Source of the DNA: an uncultured Verrucomicrobiales bacterium
Lineage (GTDB): Bacteria; Verrucomicrobiota; Verrucomicrobiia; Verrucomicrobiales; DEV007
Length of the DNA stretch: 6,139 nucleotides
Reading direction: 5' to 3'
NCBI GenBank assembly: GCA_937893785.1
Contig: CALCSP010000147.1
Location: 1 to 6,139, forward strand
In this document: positions 6,109 through 6,139 of the stretch, in pieces
How positions within the stretch are numbered: the stretch's first letter is position 1
How the letters are laid out: every line of letters begins with the position of its first letter
Made by a program: the position numbers and the translations under genes
Notes under the pieces: model-generated
Told to the model about the DNA's origin: nothing
The model's input: the letters and a program-made list of their open reading frames with translations, nothing else
Database searches by the model: none

Positions 6109-6139
6109 GCCGATATTAGTTATTATTGAGCCATCTGGA
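5920..6139 (-). pseudogene. folC: folC fragment (dihydrofolate/folylpolyglutamate synthase), middle part only
   Basis: Read on the minus strand from 6138, the frame gives PDGSIITNIGLDHMDWLGDD, then REKIGYEKAGIMR, then a Mur-ligase-like stretch with VYGEMDPP and ALDKGADLILMGE. This matches the central ATPase region of FolC. In E. coli the equivalent reads SIALDHTDWLGPDRESIGREKAGIFR, and the lysine of EKAGI is the carbamylated metal-site lysine. The enzyme adds glutamate to dihydropteroate/folates in the cytoplasm. Homology runs from the right edge to about 5944 (about 65 residues), then the frame enters the MFS sequence and stops at TAG (5922-5920). The N-terminal half, with the P-loop, lies beyond the window. 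The C-terminal half is lost at the junction. I counted about 42% GC (83 of 196 bases, 5944-6139), lower than the sulfatase but not far from parts of the MFS gene. The DHxDWLGxxRExIGxEKAGI pattern is of proteobacterial type. Confidence 0.82.
5940..5962. other. Breakpoint joining MFS gene and inverted folC fragment
   Basis: Left of this point the plus strand encodes good MFS sequence (up to GGYLFLA, residues 293-299). Right of it the minus strand encodes good FolC sequence (starting with the stretch ending LILMGE at 5944). The two homologies meet within about 20 bases, with no spacer, terminator, stop codon or insertion-sequence end. Two normal convergent genes would each have a complete C-terminus, so the sequence is joined here by rearrangement or by an artefact. 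The exact base is uncertain because I placed it from remembered family patterns. Confidence 0.72.

Noticed and set aside
5944..6139. A genuine overlapping antisense gene pair (MFS and folC)
   Set aside because: Both proteins are truncated at the same point, and each lacks domains essential to its family, so natural overlap does not explain it.

Overview
The window holds the end of a YbbAP-type ABC transporter operon (minus strand), a secreted heparan N-sulfatase-like enzyme (plus strand), the first two thirds of an AmpG-like MFS permease (plus strand), and a fragment of a folC gene (minus strand) at the right edge. GC is moderate. Secreted S1 sulfatases next to envelope transport genes suggest a Gram-negative-type bacterium, perhaps a marine Verrucomicrobiota/Planctomycetota-group organism. 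That placement is a guess from gene content only. No RNA gene, insertion sequence or CRISPR array is visible.

Left block (1-3250, minus strand): an ATPase of the LolD/MacB class most like E. coli YbbA, followed with a one-base TGATG overlap by a giant FtsX-like permease most like YbbP. The permease frame is open from 2561 down to the left edge and is cut inside its tenth membrane helix. Because it has no stop codon inside the window it is easily missed, although it covers about 40% of the sequence. All plus-strand ORFs across 1-2560 are shadows of it.

Middle (3251-5052): a 107-bp divergent spacer, then an intact 495-residue sulfatase with a signal peptide. It follows human sulfamidase (SGSH) almost end to end, so it probably acts on N-sulfated glucosamine or a related sulfated glycan in the periplasm or outside the cell. 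A 207-bp AT-rich gap with one perfect 7-bp inverted repeat follows.

Right block (5053-6139): an AmpG/acetyl-CoA-transporter-like MFS protein whose real homology stops near residue 298. From about 5944 onward the DNA reads on the minus strand as the middle of FolC (dihydrofolate/folylpolyglutamate synthase), including its DHxDWLG and EKAGI motifs. The last ~51 residues of the MFS ORF are therefore antisense of folC. Both genes lose their C-terminal parts at the same point, tail to tail. This is a recombination breakpoint or, more likely, an assembly or amplification chimera. The folC piece looks proteobacterial in type, which favours a chimera.

No clearly new system is present. The most useful observations are the chimeric junction, the hidden permease, the sulfamidase-like sulfatase with a CSASR maturation motif, and the placing of a secreted hydrolase divergent from ybbAP, where E. 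coli has tesA.
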